From the NCBI GenBank assembly GCA_018064425.1, contig JAGHVF010000026.1, positions 1-55,038 on the forward strand: 55,038 nt of DNA, in the 5' to 3' direction. The notes beneath the pieces are model-generated. The model worked only from the letters and a program-made list of their open reading frames with translations. It was not told the origin of the DNA and made no database searches. This document shows, piece after piece, positions 15,819 to 25,484 of the stretch (positions are counted from its first letter, which is position 1; each line of letters begins with the position of its first letter). The position numbers and the translations under genes were made by a program. This stretch comes from Candidatus Colinaster equi. Lineage in GTDB: Bacteria; Bacillota; Clostridia; Lachnospirales; Lachnospiraceae.

Positions 15819-18731
15819 ATGGGTAAGATTATATCGGATAGGGTGCTTAATAATACAGCCTTGTTGAAGGATTTGGCTGAGATGGTGTGCGATAAGGCGG
15901 TGTGCATTGATTTGGACACGCAGGATGTATACTCGGTTGCGTATGAAAACGGCGAGTTTATTGAGCATGTAACTAATATGAAGTGGGCGGAACTTAGAGA
16001 ACGGATGATTGAAGCAACAATCTTTGATCAGCGTAATCAGGTTCAGCCTTTTTTTGATGAGAGAATTCTTGATAAACTCAAGGAAAAGCGTATTATCCGT
16101 TTTTCGCTGCGTAACAATTATCAGGTAGATGGCTCCGAATATATTTGGAGAGATGTTGCCGTAAGAACACTTGAGCATAATGGCAGCAGGTTGTTGTTGT
16201 ATTACACGGTTAATATAGCAGGAGCATCGTTGGAATATAACGAATATGATAATACGGTATACGATACGGAGACATCACTCTACAGTCGCAAGTACCTGGC
16301 TAAGATGATAAAAACGGAATATCTTAAGTTGGATTCGTGTCAGGTATTGTTGCTATATCTGGAAGAGCTCAATATAATGGGACAGTCCCGAACAGGTAAA
16401 GCAGTTAAGAGAGCTGCGGAGGCGGCACTTTCGCTGCGTAAGAATAATTGCCATTTATATAGGTATTCATCGGACGAAATTCTGGTGGTGTTACTCAACG
16501 GCACAGGTGAAGATGTTGACGAATATCGTATGGAATGGCAGGAGAGAATGGAATATCTGTCTGCCAATGATGCGGTAAAGTATATGCTTTTAACGGCTTC
16601 GGCATCTGCCACAATACCGTTCTCTGTTTATGATCTTATTGATAAATGTGAAAGAATTGCTTTTACAAAGAAAAAACAATATGAGAAAGAGGCAATACAG
16701 GAAGCCGAAGAGAGATTAAATAAGCAGCGAATCAACAGAATAAGGGAGTATTTGTGCGAAGATTATTTGTCTCTGTATGAGATAGATTTGGAGAACGATA
16801 CGTATGAGACCGTGATTGAGAATACAGATCCGAAGTGTCGTGTTGTACCTATGAGTGGTTGCTACAGTCAGGTATTTGAAAAAGAGTGTAGATTGTACGT
16901 GTCCGGACGTTCATTAGAGGAGCGTCTGAGAGTAGGCTCTATAGCTAATTTGCGTAAAGCACTTATCACAGAGAAAAGAGTGGAATGTGAGTTTGAAACA
17001 GCTGACAATTCGTGCATGTGGAGACGTGCAATATTCCAGGTAACGAAAGCACAGGAAGGCATACCCAAGAAGGTGGTTATGGCTCATGTGGCTATTGATA
17101 CTTCCGAAGTTGAACGTATGCGTAAGCAGAAGACGCTTGTAGATGCTTTTCAGGAGCAGGAAGAGACAAGTAATGTCAGAAAAGACTTTATCTCTAAGAT
17201 GAGTCATGATATACGTACACCTCTCAATGCCATCATCGGTATGACGATGTTAGCTCAGAATGCAGGTTCGGACAGACGTAAGGTAGATGAATGTCTGTCA
17301 AAGATAGAGGCGGCATCTAATCAGATGTTAGAGCTTGTTAATGAACTTTTGGATATCAGAAAGATTGAGACCGGTGCCATGGAATTGGCACATGACATAT
17401 TCTCCGTTGCGGAATTGGAGATGCAGGTGCACAATCTGCTATTACCTACGGCGGAAGAACACAAGCACAAATTCGTTATATCAATGCATGATATCAGCGA
17501 AGAAATGTTATTGGGAGATATTAACAGAATACAGCGTATTGTTAATAATATCGTAAGTAATTCCATCAAATATACACCTGACGGCGGTGAGATAAGCATG
17601 GATATATCCGAAGAACCGGGGGCAGACAGTGAGCATATTGTGCTGCATCTTGTTTTTAGTGATAACGGTGTCGGTATGTCGGATGAATTCTTACGTAAGA
17701 TATATGATCCGTTTTCAAGAGCATATGATCCACGAGTGCAGGGACGAACCGGTACGGGACTGGGTATGGCAATTACGAAGAATCTTGTCAATCTTATGGG
17801 CGGAACGATTATTATTGATTCCAAGCTGAATTACGGTACAACGACAATGGTGGACATTCCTATTGAAGTACGCAAATTCAACAATAAGGAATTGATTAAG
17901 AAAATGGACGACTTCGGACTGTTTGTTTTTTGCGAGAGCGGCTGCAAACACGATGAATGTATGATGGGCAGCAAATGCCTGTGTGATGTGCTTAACGGTG
18001 TCGGCTTGTCTTTATATGAGTATTCTTTGAATGATGACGTAAAACTTATTGATTTTGTAAAACAAAACAGTGCAGTAAGCAGATTCGCGGCCATTATTAT
18101 TTGTCGGAAGTATACAGAAGAAAATGGCGATAAGATAAAAGAGATAAGGAAAAAACTCGGCGCGGGTGTACCAATCATTTTGTCGATTCAGGGAGATTGG
18201 CTGGATATTGAACTGGAGGCCAGGTCAAAGGGCGTTAACTATTTCATTAGAAGGCCAATTCTTTTAAAAGAATTGAATGAGATGATTCAGGATGTATACG
18301 ATCAATCAATGAAAGAGGATGAGACTGACGAACAGGGCGGTTTTCCGGATTGCACGGGTAAACGTATACTCGTGGCGGAAGATAATGATATTAATGCCGA
18401 GATCATTATTGAGATATTGTCGATGTCGGGAGCGACAATTGACAGAGCGGCCAACGGTATGATAGCTTTTGAAATGATGAGAGATGTGCCGGAAGGCTGG
18501 TATAACCTGATACTAATGGATATAGAGATGCCTTTGATGAACGGATATGAGGCTACCAAGAATATTCGAGCTTTGGATAGGGCAGATGTAAAGGTATTGC
18601 CGATTGTGGCTATGACAGCCAATGCTTTCTCATCTGATGCGCAGATGGCTATTGAAGCAGGTATGAACGAACATTTGACCAAGCCTATAGAAATAGACAG
18701 ACTTGAGAAAATGCTTCGAGATTATATGTAG
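15819..18731 (+). CDS. Hybrid sensor histidine kinase with degenerate GGDEF and C-terminal receiver
   Basis: 970 residues, no clear membrane helix, so probably cytoplasmic. From the N-terminus: a PAS-like region (1-125), a degenerate GGDEF domain (about 140-275; the signature reads YSSDEI), a second PAS-like region (about 300-430), HisKA with the phospho-His in SHDIRTPLNAIIGM (about residue 462), HATPase with NIVSNSIKYTPDGGEI and GTGLGMAITKNL, a diverged receiver-like region (about 700-830) and a full receiver at 845-965 with Asp in LILMDIEMPLMNG (about residue 900). It should autophosphorylate and pass phosphate to its own receiver; no output domain is present. Such hybrids are abundant in Lachnospiraceae. 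The signal is unknown. Confidence 0.9.
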   Translation: MGKIISDRVLNNTALLKDLAEMVCDKAVCIDLDTQDVYSVAYENGEFIEHVTNMKWAELRERMIEATIFDQRNQVQPFFDERILDKLKEKRIIRFSLRNNYQVDGSEYIWRDVAVRTLEHNGSRLLLYYTVNIAGASLEYNEYDNTVYDTETSLYSRKYLAKMIKTEYLKLDSCQVLLLYLEELNIMGQSRTGKAVKRAAEAALSLRKNNCHLYRYSSDEILVVLLNGTGEDVDEYRMEWQERMEYLSANDAVKYMLLTASASATIPFSVYDLIDKCERIAFTKKKQYEKEAIQEAEERLNKQRINRIREYLCEDYLSLYEIDLENDTYETVIENTDPKCRVVPMSGCYSQVFEKECRLYVSGRSLEERLRVGSIANLRKALITEKRVECEFETADNSCMWRRAIFQVTKAQEGIPKKVVMAHVAIDTSEVERMRKQKTLVDAFQEQEETSNVRKDFISKMSHDIRTPLNAIIGMTMLAQNAGSDRRKVDECLSKIEAASNQMLELVNELLDIRKIETGAMELAHDIFSVAELEMQVHNLLLPTAEEHKHKFVISMHDISEEMLLGDINRIQRIVNNIVSNSIKYTPDGGEISMDISEEPGADSEHIVLHLVFSDNGVGMSDEFLRKIYDPFSRAYDPRVQGRTGTGLGMAITKNLVNLMGGTIIIDSKLNYGTTTMVDIPIEVRKFNNKELIKKMDDFGLFVFCESGCKHDECMMGSKCLCDVLNGVGLSLYEYSLNDDVKLIDFVKQNSAVSRFAAIIICRKYTEENGDKIKEIRKKLGAGVPIILSIQGDWLDIELEARSKGVNYFIRRPILLKELNEMIQDVYDQSMKEDETDEQGGFPDCTGKRILVAEDNDINAEIIIEILSMSGATIDRAANGMIAFEMMRDVPEGWYNLILMDIEMPLMNGYEATKNIRALDRADVKVLPIVAMTANAFSSDAQMAIEAGMNEHLTKPIEIDRLEKMLRDYM

Positions 18732-18756
18732 AATTTTTTTAAACGGAGGAACAGAT

Positions 18757-19296
18757 ATGGAATTAACACAAGCAATTGAAACAAGAAGAAGTATCAGAGC
18801 ATATAAGGCTGATGCAACAGTAACAAAGGATCAGATTTGCGAGATGATAAAGGCAGCAGGTCAGGCTCCGTCTTGGAAGAATTCACAGACAGCCAGATAC
18901 TATGTTGCAATGAGTGATGAGATGATGAATAGAGTGAAGGATGAGTGCCTTCCGGAATTCAATGCCAATAATTGTGTCAATGCGAAAGCTCTTATCGTAA
19001 CAGCATTTGAAACAAAGAGAGCAGGCTTTGACAGAGAAGGCAATCCGGATACAGAACTTCATGATGAGTGGGGAGCATATGATCTTGGATTACAGACGCA
19101 GAATTTATTATTAAAGGCAAGAGATATGAGCTTGGATACACTTGTTATGGGTATCAGAAACGGTGAAAAATTGAGAGAGATTTTTGCTATTCCGGATAGC
19201 CAGATGGTAGTTAGTGTTATTTCAGTAGGTGTAAGAGAGAATACTCCGGATATGCCTAAACGTAAGGAAGTTGATGCAATTGCGAAATTTTTCTAG
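18757..19296 (+). CDS. Nitroreductase-family protein
   Basis: 179 residues; the start at 18757 follows AACGGAGGA, whereas the frame open to 18703 overlaps the previous gene. The N-terminus AIETRRSIRAYKADATVTKD carries the RRSxR FMN-binding motif, APSWKNSQTARYYVA follows as the usual second motif, and AYDLGLQTQNLLLKARDMSL plus GIPDS-like AIPDSQMVV complete the fold. The family uses FMN and NAD(P)H to reduce nitro compounds, quinones or similar; the true substrate is unknown. It stands 26 bp behind the kinase gene. Confidence 0.9.
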   Translation: MELTQAIETRRSIRAYKADATVTKDQICEMIKAAGQAPSWKNSQTARYYVAMSDEMMNRVKDECLPEFNANNCVNAKALIVTAFETKRAGFDREGNPDTELHDEWGAYDLGLQTQNLLLKARDMSLDTLVMGIRNGEKLREIFAIPDSQMVVSVISVGVRENTPDMPKRKEVDAIAKFF

Positions 19297-19349
19297 GTAT
19301 TTTGCATGCAGATGCGCATGATTACATTGCACATATGAGTGAGGTAAAA

Positions 19350-19922
19350 ATGAGGAAATTGTTTAAAATTATGCCATTAGTGATGGCAATGTTTGTAATC
19401 GCCGGATGTACCGGGACATCGAATATAGATGAGACCGGTGAGACGTCAAGCGAGATTGTCAGTTTCGAAGAGGAGACTACATCAGAGTCAATTCTTTGTG
19501 AAGAGTGCGAGAGCGACACTGTTACTGAGATTTGTGAAACAAGTTCGGTTACAGAAGTTGAAAGTGAATCGACAACTCAAAAGAAAATCAAACCTGCAAA
19601 CAGTAAAAGTAAAGAGGTGCAAAAAGAATCTGTCGCGGAAACACAAAAGAAAGTTGATGTAATGCAGTCAAATACTGTGCCGATACAGAACCAGACCGTG
19701 GATGCAAATAATGGTGCTATAGTAAGTCCCGGCCAAACGTCAACAGTAACTAATCCTGTGTCGGATTCTTCCGATCAATCAGCATCGAATGATGCGCCGG
19801 GCAATCCAACTCAAAATGATAATGCAAGCATAACCGATCCGTCTTCAGATGTACCGTACAGTAGGGACGATGATGGAAAAGGAAAGGAAGCGGACGAGGA
19901 GGCATTCTGGAATTGGGAATAA
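19350..19922 (+). CDS. Low-complexity lipoprotein
   Basis: 190 residues from the ATG at 19350, with GAGG 5 nt ahead; the frame is open further upstream but lacks a signal there. MRKLFKIMPLVMAMFVIAGC is a lipoprotein signal with lipobox VIAGC, so the mature protein is anchored outside the membrane at Cys20. The rest is rich in Ser, Thr, Glu, Asn and Gln with no recognisable fold (a stretch of STTQKKIKPANSKSKEVQKE, then SDSSDQSASNDAPGN) and ends DEEAFWNWE. It may be a spacer or surface stalk. It is 21 bp from the TIR gene and probably in the same transcript. Confidence 0.75.
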   Translation: MRKLFKIMPLVMAMFVIAGCTGTSNIDETGETSSEIVSFEEETTSESILCEECESDTVTEICETSSVTEVESESTTQKKIKPANSKSKEVQKESVAETQKKVDVMQSNTVPIQNQTVDANNGAIVSPGQTSTVTNPVSDSSDQSASNDAPGNPTQNDNASITDPSSDVPYSRDDDGKGKEADEEAFWNWE

Positions 19923-19943
19923 AACTGTTTGAGGAGATGGACA

Positions 19944-22313
19944 ATGTCAAATTATAAGTACGATGCTTTTATAAGTTATAGGCATCTTGAACCGGACAGC
20001 TTTGTAGCAGAAAATGTACATAAACTGTTAGAGAGTTATACTATTCCGAAGAATCTTAGGAAGACTTTGGGAAAAAAGAAGATAGGGAGAGTGTTTCGTG
20101 ACAGAGAAGAACTTCCTATTACAGATAGCTTAAATGACCAAATAGTAGATGCTCTGAATCAATCGGAATTTTTGATTGTAATCTGTTCACCGCGTTTGGA
20201 AGAATCCAAGTGGTGTAAGAGGGAAATAGAGACATTTGTTGCAAAGAACGGCAAGGGTAAGGTGTTGCTTGTATTGGCAGACGGCGAACCCGATACCGCA
20301 TTTCCGAAGATTATATATGATGGCAGCAGTGAACCTTTGGCGGCTGAGGCAAGAGGCAACAGCAACCGCGAGAGATTGCGTAAACTAAAGGTAGAAAAGC
20401 TTCGAATACTCGCTCAAATGCTGAATGTGGGATTTGATGATCTCAAACAACGTCAAAAGGAACGTCGCATCAAAACAATATTGACCGCAGTATCGTCTGC
20501 TGCGGTTATTGCTATTGCTTTTGCTGTACTGGCGGTAACATCTGCTGTAAAAATCAGCAAGCAGGCGGAGAACCTGGCGTATGATAAAGCTTTGCAGATG
20601 GCGGATGAATCACAGCGACTTTTGCAGGACGATAAGCGACTTGAAGCGCTTGCAGTAGCATATGATGCCTTGACTGTCGCAGATGATACGAAGATGCCAT
20701 ATACACCGGAAGCAAGATATGCTCTGGTAGATGCACTGAGAATATATGATTCTGCCGGATATTCAAAATCGGTACTTGAAATCGATACAAGTGATACTGT
20801 ATGTGCGATGGAATTTAACAGCAATCCGTTTGAGGTGATATATGCTGATGCGTCAGGTAATGTGGCAGTATGGCTTTACAAGGAATACAGAAAAGTATTC
20901 GAGACCTTTGACGGAATAAGAAACTCACAAAGTGAACATATTGTGGGTTTTATTGATGCTGACCGTTTTTACTATATCAATAATAATGGCGAAGTTGTTC
21001 TTGCATCTATTAAAAATCAGTCTGAAGATATGAAAGTTTTGAATGATGCACATTTTAACAGTGTATACATTAATGCGGCTTGCGATAAGCTGGTAGCCGA
21101 AGCGGACAAAACTTTGTATGTGTATGATTTGAATGATTATAGTGTGATATACAAGGATAGTATTGAAGACACAGCCGATGATGCGACGAAGTATGCGGAT
21201 TGTATCGGATGGGATGATGCAAACGGATATATACTCTATTCTGTATGTAAGGAAGATGCATCGGATATCGAGACTTTGAAAGTGGCTGATATTGCATCGG
21301 GTGATTGCATATTCGAGGCTGATTTTGCAAATGCCAAGATGTGTGATTGCACTTGCCATGGCGGAGAATTTTATGTGCTCAGTACGTGCGCTGAGGGAGA
21401 TTTGAATAAGTCGTATGTGTGTGCCCTTAATGTTAAGGAAAAGGAAGCAAAGTGGAATTCTTTGTTTAACGGGGCGGCCGGTCAGTTATGGTACACTATG
21501 GGTGATACATTGGCTGTAACGGCAGGCAATGATTTGTATCTGTATGATTGCGGCAACGGCACTTTGTTAGGTAACTATTCGTTTAATGATGGTGTCGGAT
21601 GTCTGACGGAGTATGATAATGTGTTGTACGTGCGCAATCTTAACGGTGAGTGCTCTGCATTGGATGTAAGGACCGGGGCTTATACATATCTTGGAAAAAT
21701 GATTGAGTGTACGAGACTGAATGCCCTTAAAGCGTTGGAAATTACGCCATATAACTATGCGTATATGGGCATTGCCGCCAACGGTAATGATAATCATTTG
21801 ATATTCTATAATTATATGGATAACGCTTATGCGACTGTATATGACGGCGAATTGCTTACACCTGCACAGGAAACATATTTGGGCAATGATGCATATAATA
21901 TGGCCAAGGATTGGGGCGTTGATGTTCGCAATACAATATACTCGATAGTTACAGACGGAGAAGATGTTGCGGTTATATCATATAAAAACGGTATAACAAC
22001 TGTTTATGATATGCATTCATCTAAAGAAATATATTCACGCAATATCAATAGTGTGATAGACAGATATCTGGGAACGGACATATACGGCAACAAATATTTC
22101 GGCAACGATAATAGGACAGTAATGGTATCGCCTGACAAAGAAATCATAGCCGCTATTGATGATATGCTCGGATTAACGTCAGATGCTACCGGCATCGTCA
22201 TGGATTCATACGATGAGCAGCGTCACCCTGTACAATTGCGATATGACATATATGACAAAGATGAATTGCTTGAAGATGCCGTTTCAAGGATGTCTCATTA
22301 CCACTACAGATGA
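19944..22313 (+). CDS. TIR-domain protein with membrane helix and propeller-like C-terminus
   Basis: 789 residues; the ATG at 19944 has GAGGAGA at 19931-19937, so the TTG at 19929 is not used. The TIR domain (1-150) starts YKYDAFISYRH and keeps the Ser-rich ICSPRLEESKWCKREIETF loop, in which Glu94 is the residue expected for NAD hydrolysis. A single membrane helix (about 178-202, ILTAVSSAAVIAIAFAVLAV) follows, then about 580 residues of YD/VWL-type beta repeats (VIYADASGNVAVWLYKEYRK, TLYVYDLNDYSVIYK, DVAVISYKNGITTVYD) that look like one or two beta-propellers outside. In clostridia this type is common; roles in signalling or in defence are both possible. Confidence 0.85.
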   Translation: MSNYKYDAFISYRHLEPDSFVAENVHKLLESYTIPKNLRKTLGKKKIGRVFRDREELPITDSLNDQIVDALNQSEFLIVICSPRLEESKWCKREIETFVAKNGKGKVLLVLADGEPDTAFPKIIYDGSSEPLAAEARGNSNRERLRKLKVEKLRILAQMLNVGFDDLKQRQKERRIKTILTAVSSAAVIAIAFAVLAVTSAVKISKQAENLAYDKALQMADESQRLLQDDKRLEALAVAYDALTVADDTKMPYTPEARYALVDALRIYDSAGYSKSVLEIDTSDTVCAMEFNSNPFEVIYADASGNVAVWLYKEYRKVFETFDGIRNSQSEHIVGFIDADRFYYINNNGEVVLASIKNQSEDMKVLNDAHFNSVYINAACDKLVAEADKTLYVYDLNDYSVIYKDSIEDTADDATKYADCIGWDDANGYILYSVCKEDASDIETLKVADIASGDCIFEADFANAKMCDCTCHGGEFYVLSTCAEGDLNKSYVCALNVKEKEAKWNSLFNGAAGQLWYTMGDTLAVTAGNDLYLYDCGNGTLLGNYSFNDGVGCLTEYDNVLYVRNLNGECSALDVRTGAYTYLGKMIECTRLNALKALEITPYNYAYMGIAANGNDNHLIFYNYMDNAYATVYDGELLTPAQETYLGNDAYNMAKDWGVDVRNTIYSIVTDGEDVAVISYKNGITTVYDMHSSKEIYSRNINSVIDRYLGTDIYGNKYFGNDNRTVMVSPDKEIIAAIDDMLGLTSDATGIVMDSYDEQRHPVQLRYDIYDKDELLEDAVSRMSHYHYR

Positions 22314-22327
22314 TTCTTTTTCGAAAC

Positions 22328-22923
22328 CTCTTGACACTTAGAAGCGCTTTCCTGCATTCACCGCTTTATTTTTTTGTGGGCGGGGCATATAAGTGTATGT
22401 TTTCTGAAACGGCCATTGTGCTAGAAAAGCTTTACGCATTCGGATTATCAAAAACACGACGTCGCTCAAACTCACGTGACAAAATAGGCACTTTGCTTGA
22501 CGGCGAAAAAAGAATATGTTCAAAACGTTTGCTACCATGCCTTAAAGGTTTAGCAGGCGGATTATATAAAAACGCCGACGGTTGCGAAACTGTTTGACGC
22601 TAAGACAAAATCTAGAACTTCGTTTACGAAGTTCTTATTTTGTCTAAGCTAGTTTGAGCACCGTCGCGTTTTTAATAATCCGCCTGCGTAAAGCTTTTTA
22701 GGATGGTAGCATGTTTTGAACATATCTTTTTTCAGCCGCCAAGCTAAAGCGCCAAATTTTGTCTACGTTTCAAACAAGTTCGCTGACGTCTGTGTTTTTG
22801 TATAATCCGCCTGCTAAACCTTTAAGCACAATGGCAAAGTTTCAGAAAACATACACTTATATGCCCCGCCCATTTAGCAAATGGCATGTGGCGAATGCAG
22901 GAAAGAGCCCCCAAGTGTTAGAG
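22328..22923. repeat. Giant non-coding palindrome (about 596 bp), possible MITE-like element
   Basis: The whole span between the TIR stop and the feoB stop folds on itself about 22625. Perfect arms include 22347-22359 with 22893-22905 (13 bp), 22377-22410 with 22839-22872 (34 bp), 22412-22422 with 22825-22835 (11 bp), 22514-22526 with 22713-22725 (13 bp) and the centre AGAACTTCG-TTTA-CGAAGTTCT (22614-22635). Each arm holds two diverged copies of a unit of about 120 bp that share GGATTAT and GACAAAAT. Open frames in it are short and mirror each other across the axis, so it is not coding. It has no transposase and no match I know. Confidence 0.85.
22614..22645. terminator. Central hairpin of the palindrome, possible two-way terminator
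   Basis: AGAACTTCG-TTTA-CGAAGTTCT is a perfect 9-bp stem, flanked by AGACAAAAT (22603-22611) and ATTTTGTCT (22637-22645). A- and T-rich flanks on both sides would let it terminate transcription of the two convergent genes; the T-tracts are short, so strength is uncertain. Confidence 0.4.
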
Positions 22924-25302
22924 TCATACGAAAAAGAATCCGATGGCAGTGCCAATGAGGTGAACCATGAAGGCGGCAAGCCAGGCAATAACACATTGCA
23001 TAATGCATACCAGAATTGCACTTTTGGTGCCGAGTTCACGCTTTATGGCGGCAATTGCGGCTACGCAAGGAGTGTAAAGCAGTGAGAATACCAGGAATAC
23101 CGTAGCAGTTAGCGGAGTAAATAAGCCGGACAAGCTGCTGACATTGCCACCCAGTAATACTGTTAATGTACTGACAACACTTTCTTTGGCGACAAAGCCT
23201 GTGATAAGTGAGGTTGCAACTTTCCAATCACCAAATCCAAGCGGAGCAAATAACGGTGTAATCAGTGTTCCGATCATTGAAAGGAGACTGTTTTGGGAAT
23301 CCGTTACTACGTTGAGTCTGCTGTCAAAGGATTGCAGAAACCAGATGATTATGGAAGCCAAGAAGATGATTGTAAAGGCTTTGTTGATGAAGTCTTTGGC
23401 TTTGTCGGCAATTAATTGCAATACACTTTTGGGACTTGGCATACGATAGTTGGGCAACTCCATAACGAAGGGAACGGGTTCGCCTTTGAAACGTCTGAAG
23501 CGCTTGAGTATAAGTGCGTATGCTATGGCAATTACTATTCCGGTAGAATAGAGTGCAACTATGATTAGAGCCATTTTTCCGGGGAAAAAGGCTGCTGTGA
23601 ACAATGCATATATCGGTAACTTGGCTGAGCAGCTCATAAAGGGAGTTAAAAATATCGTCATTTTACGATCTCTGTCGGACGGCAAAGTACGTGTAGACAT
23701 TATAGCCGGTACGGAGCAACCGAATCCGATGAGCATAGGTACAAAGCTTCTGCCGGACAGACCGATTTTACGTAGCAGTTTGTCCATAACAAAGGCAATA
23801 CGTGCCATATATCCGCTGTCTTCGAGTATAGATAAGAAGAAAAACAGCACGATAATAACAGGCAGGAAATTAAGAACAGAACCGACGCCTGCAAATATTC
23901 CGTCAATAATAAGCGAGTGCACTACCGGATTGATGCCGTATTCCGTTAATGCATAATCTACAAATGTGGTCAGCGAATCAATGCCTTTACTTAACAGGCC
24001 CGAAAGAAATGAACCTATTGGACCGAATGTCAGATAGAATATTAACGCCATAATGATTAGGAAGGCAGGAATAGCGGTAAATCTGCCGGTTAATACCTTG
24101 TCGATGCGTTTACTTCTTAGATGCTCTTTGCTTTCGTGCGGTTTGACAACGGTTGCATCGCACAATTTTTCTATAAATCTGAAACGCATATCCGCAAGAG
24201 CGGCCTCACGGTCCATTCCGCTTTCTTCTTCCATTTGAGAAATAATGTGTTCCAATGTATCCTTTTCGTTGTCATCAAGCCCCAATCGTTTAAGGATTGA
24301 TTCGTCACATTCTACCAGTTTGGTGGCAGCGAATCTTACGGGGATGCCGCTTGCCTTGGCATGATCCTCTATAAGATGAATAATGGCATGTATGCATCTG
24401 TGAACAGCACCGTTACCAATGCCGTCTTCGTCGCAAAAATCAACACGTCCGGGACGTTCTCTGTGTTTGGCTACATGCAAGGCATGGTCAATCAATTCGT
24501 TAATACCCTCATTTTTAGCTGCAGATATCGGAACTACCGGAATACCTAACAAGGTTTCCAATTGGTTAATCATAATGGTACCACCGTTTTCACGGACCTC
24601 ATCCATCATATTGAGAGCGAGTACCATAGGAATATTAAGTTCAATCAGCTGAAGTGTAAGATACAGATTACGCTCGATATTGGTAGCGTCAATAATGTTA
24701 ATCAATCCTCGTGGGCGGTCTTCCAACAAGAATTCACGTGTAACTATTTCTTCGGATGTGTAAGGTGACAAAGAGTATATGCCGGGAAGATCGGTTACAT
24801 TGGTATTGGCTATACCTCTGATTGCACCGTCTTTGCGGTCGACGGTAACACCCGGGAAGTTGCCGACATGCTGGTTGGAACCGGTAAGCTGGTTGAAGAG
24901 AGTAGTCTTGCCACAGTTCTGATTACCGGCCAGACCGAAAGTGATTATCTCGTTGTCACGTAATGCTGCACCTTCTCTGCGCACATGGTATTTTTTGCTT
25001 AGGTCCAATTCACCCATGCGGGGGTGCTCAACCGATTTAAGACGTGACTTCGGAACTGCAGTATCGTGTGTATCATGAATGCCGTGTATGTCAATGTATG
25101 CGGCATCCGATTTACGTAGCGTAAGTTCGTAGCCTCTGACGCGAAGCTCCAACGGGTCGCCCAAAGGAGCGGTCTTACTTAATGTTATCTCGGTGCCGGG
25201 AGTTAATCCCATATCAAGAATATGCTTACGCAGTGCACGGTCCGAACAATTTACTTTTTCTATAATGGCATCTTTGCCGATTGATAATTCATCCAGTCTC
25301 AT
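22924..25302 (-). CDS. feoB: Fused FeoA-FeoB ferrous iron transporter
   Basis: 792 residues. The first about 75 residues are FeoA (SIGKDAIIEKVNCSDRALRK, LTPGTEITLSKTAPLGDP), then FeoB begins. Its GTPase shows G1 GNQNCGKTT (126-134), G2 NFPGVTVDRK, G3 DLPGIYSLSP and G4-like LNMMDE. The membrane part has the gate motifs LPVIIVLFFFLSILEDSGYM and SFVPMLIGFGCSVPAIMSTR, the latter with the conserved Cys. FeoB takes up Fe2+ under low oxygen. The FeoA-FeoB fusion is normal in several clostridia. The stop lies 1 bp from the edge of the palindrome. The start at 25302 has AGGTAGGG ahead. Confidence 0.96.
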   Translation of the reverse strand: MRLDELSIGKDAIIEKVNCSDRALRKHILDMGLTPGTEITLSKTAPLGDPLELRVRGYELTLRKSDAAYIDIHGIHDTHDTAVPKSRLKSVEHPRMGELDLSKKYHVRREGAALRDNEIITFGLAGNQNCGKTTLFNQLTGSNQHVGNFPGVTVDRKDGAIRGIANTNVTDLPGIYSLSPYTSEEIVTREFLLEDRPRGLINIIDATNIERNLYLTLQLIELNIPMVLALNMMDEVRENGGTIMINQLETLLGIPVVPISAAKNEGINELIDHALHVAKHRERPGRVDFCDEDGIGNGAVHRCIHAIIHLIEDHAKASGIPVRFAATKLVECDESILKRLGLDDNEKDTLEHIISQMEEESGMDREAALADMRFRFIEKLCDATVVKPHESKEHLRSKRIDKVLTGRFTAIPAFLIIMALIFYLTFGPIGSFLSGLLSKGIDSLTTFVDYALTEYGINPVVHSLIIDGIFAGVGSVLNFLPVIIVLFFFLSILEDSGYMARIAFVMDKLLRKIGLSGRSFVPMLIGFGCSVPAIMSTRTLPSDRDRKMTIFLTPFMSCSAKLPIYALFTAAFFPGKMALIIVALYSTGIVIAIAYALILKRFRRFKGEPVPFVMELPNYRMPSPKSVLQLIADKAKDFINKAFTIIFLASIIIWFLQSFDSRLNVVTDSQNSLLSMIGTLITPLFAPLGFGDWKVATSLITGFVAKESVVSTLTVLLGGNVSSLSGLFTPLTATVFLVFSLLYTPCVAAIAAIKRELGTKSAILVCIMQCVIAWLAAFMVHLIGTAIGFFFV

Positions 25303-25342
25303 ATTATATCCCTACCTACGTTTCTCATTTACATAAAGCTAC

Positions 25343-25391
25343 GAGTTAGCCTCTGCTAACTCATACTAGCACAATGCATTGAAGATGTAAA
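25343..25391 (-). promoter_or_regulatory. feoB promoter with DtxR/IdeR-like dyad at the start site
   Basis: On the minus strand TTTACA (complement of 25386-25391) and TAGTAT (complement of 25363-25368) are 17 bp apart and a TG precedes the -10. Directly after the -10 box is GAGTTAGC-CTCT-GCTAACTC (25343-25362), perfect 8-bp arms containing TTAGC and GCTAA, like the iron boxes of DtxR-type repressors. A protein there would block RNA polymerase and switch off iron uptake when iron is plentiful. Confidence 0.65.
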
Positions 25392-25484
25392 GGGAAAAGG
25401 ATGGCTGGTCAAAATTGCATTTGAAGAAATATCTTAAAAGCAGTACACTTTAAATGTTACAAAACCTGATGTAAAGTGGTTGAG

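Noticed and set aside
22310-23085. Short open frames on both strands in the palindrome (both with KTYTYMPRP)
   Set aside because: They are mirror images caused by the inverted repeat; no ribosome binding sites and no protein family.
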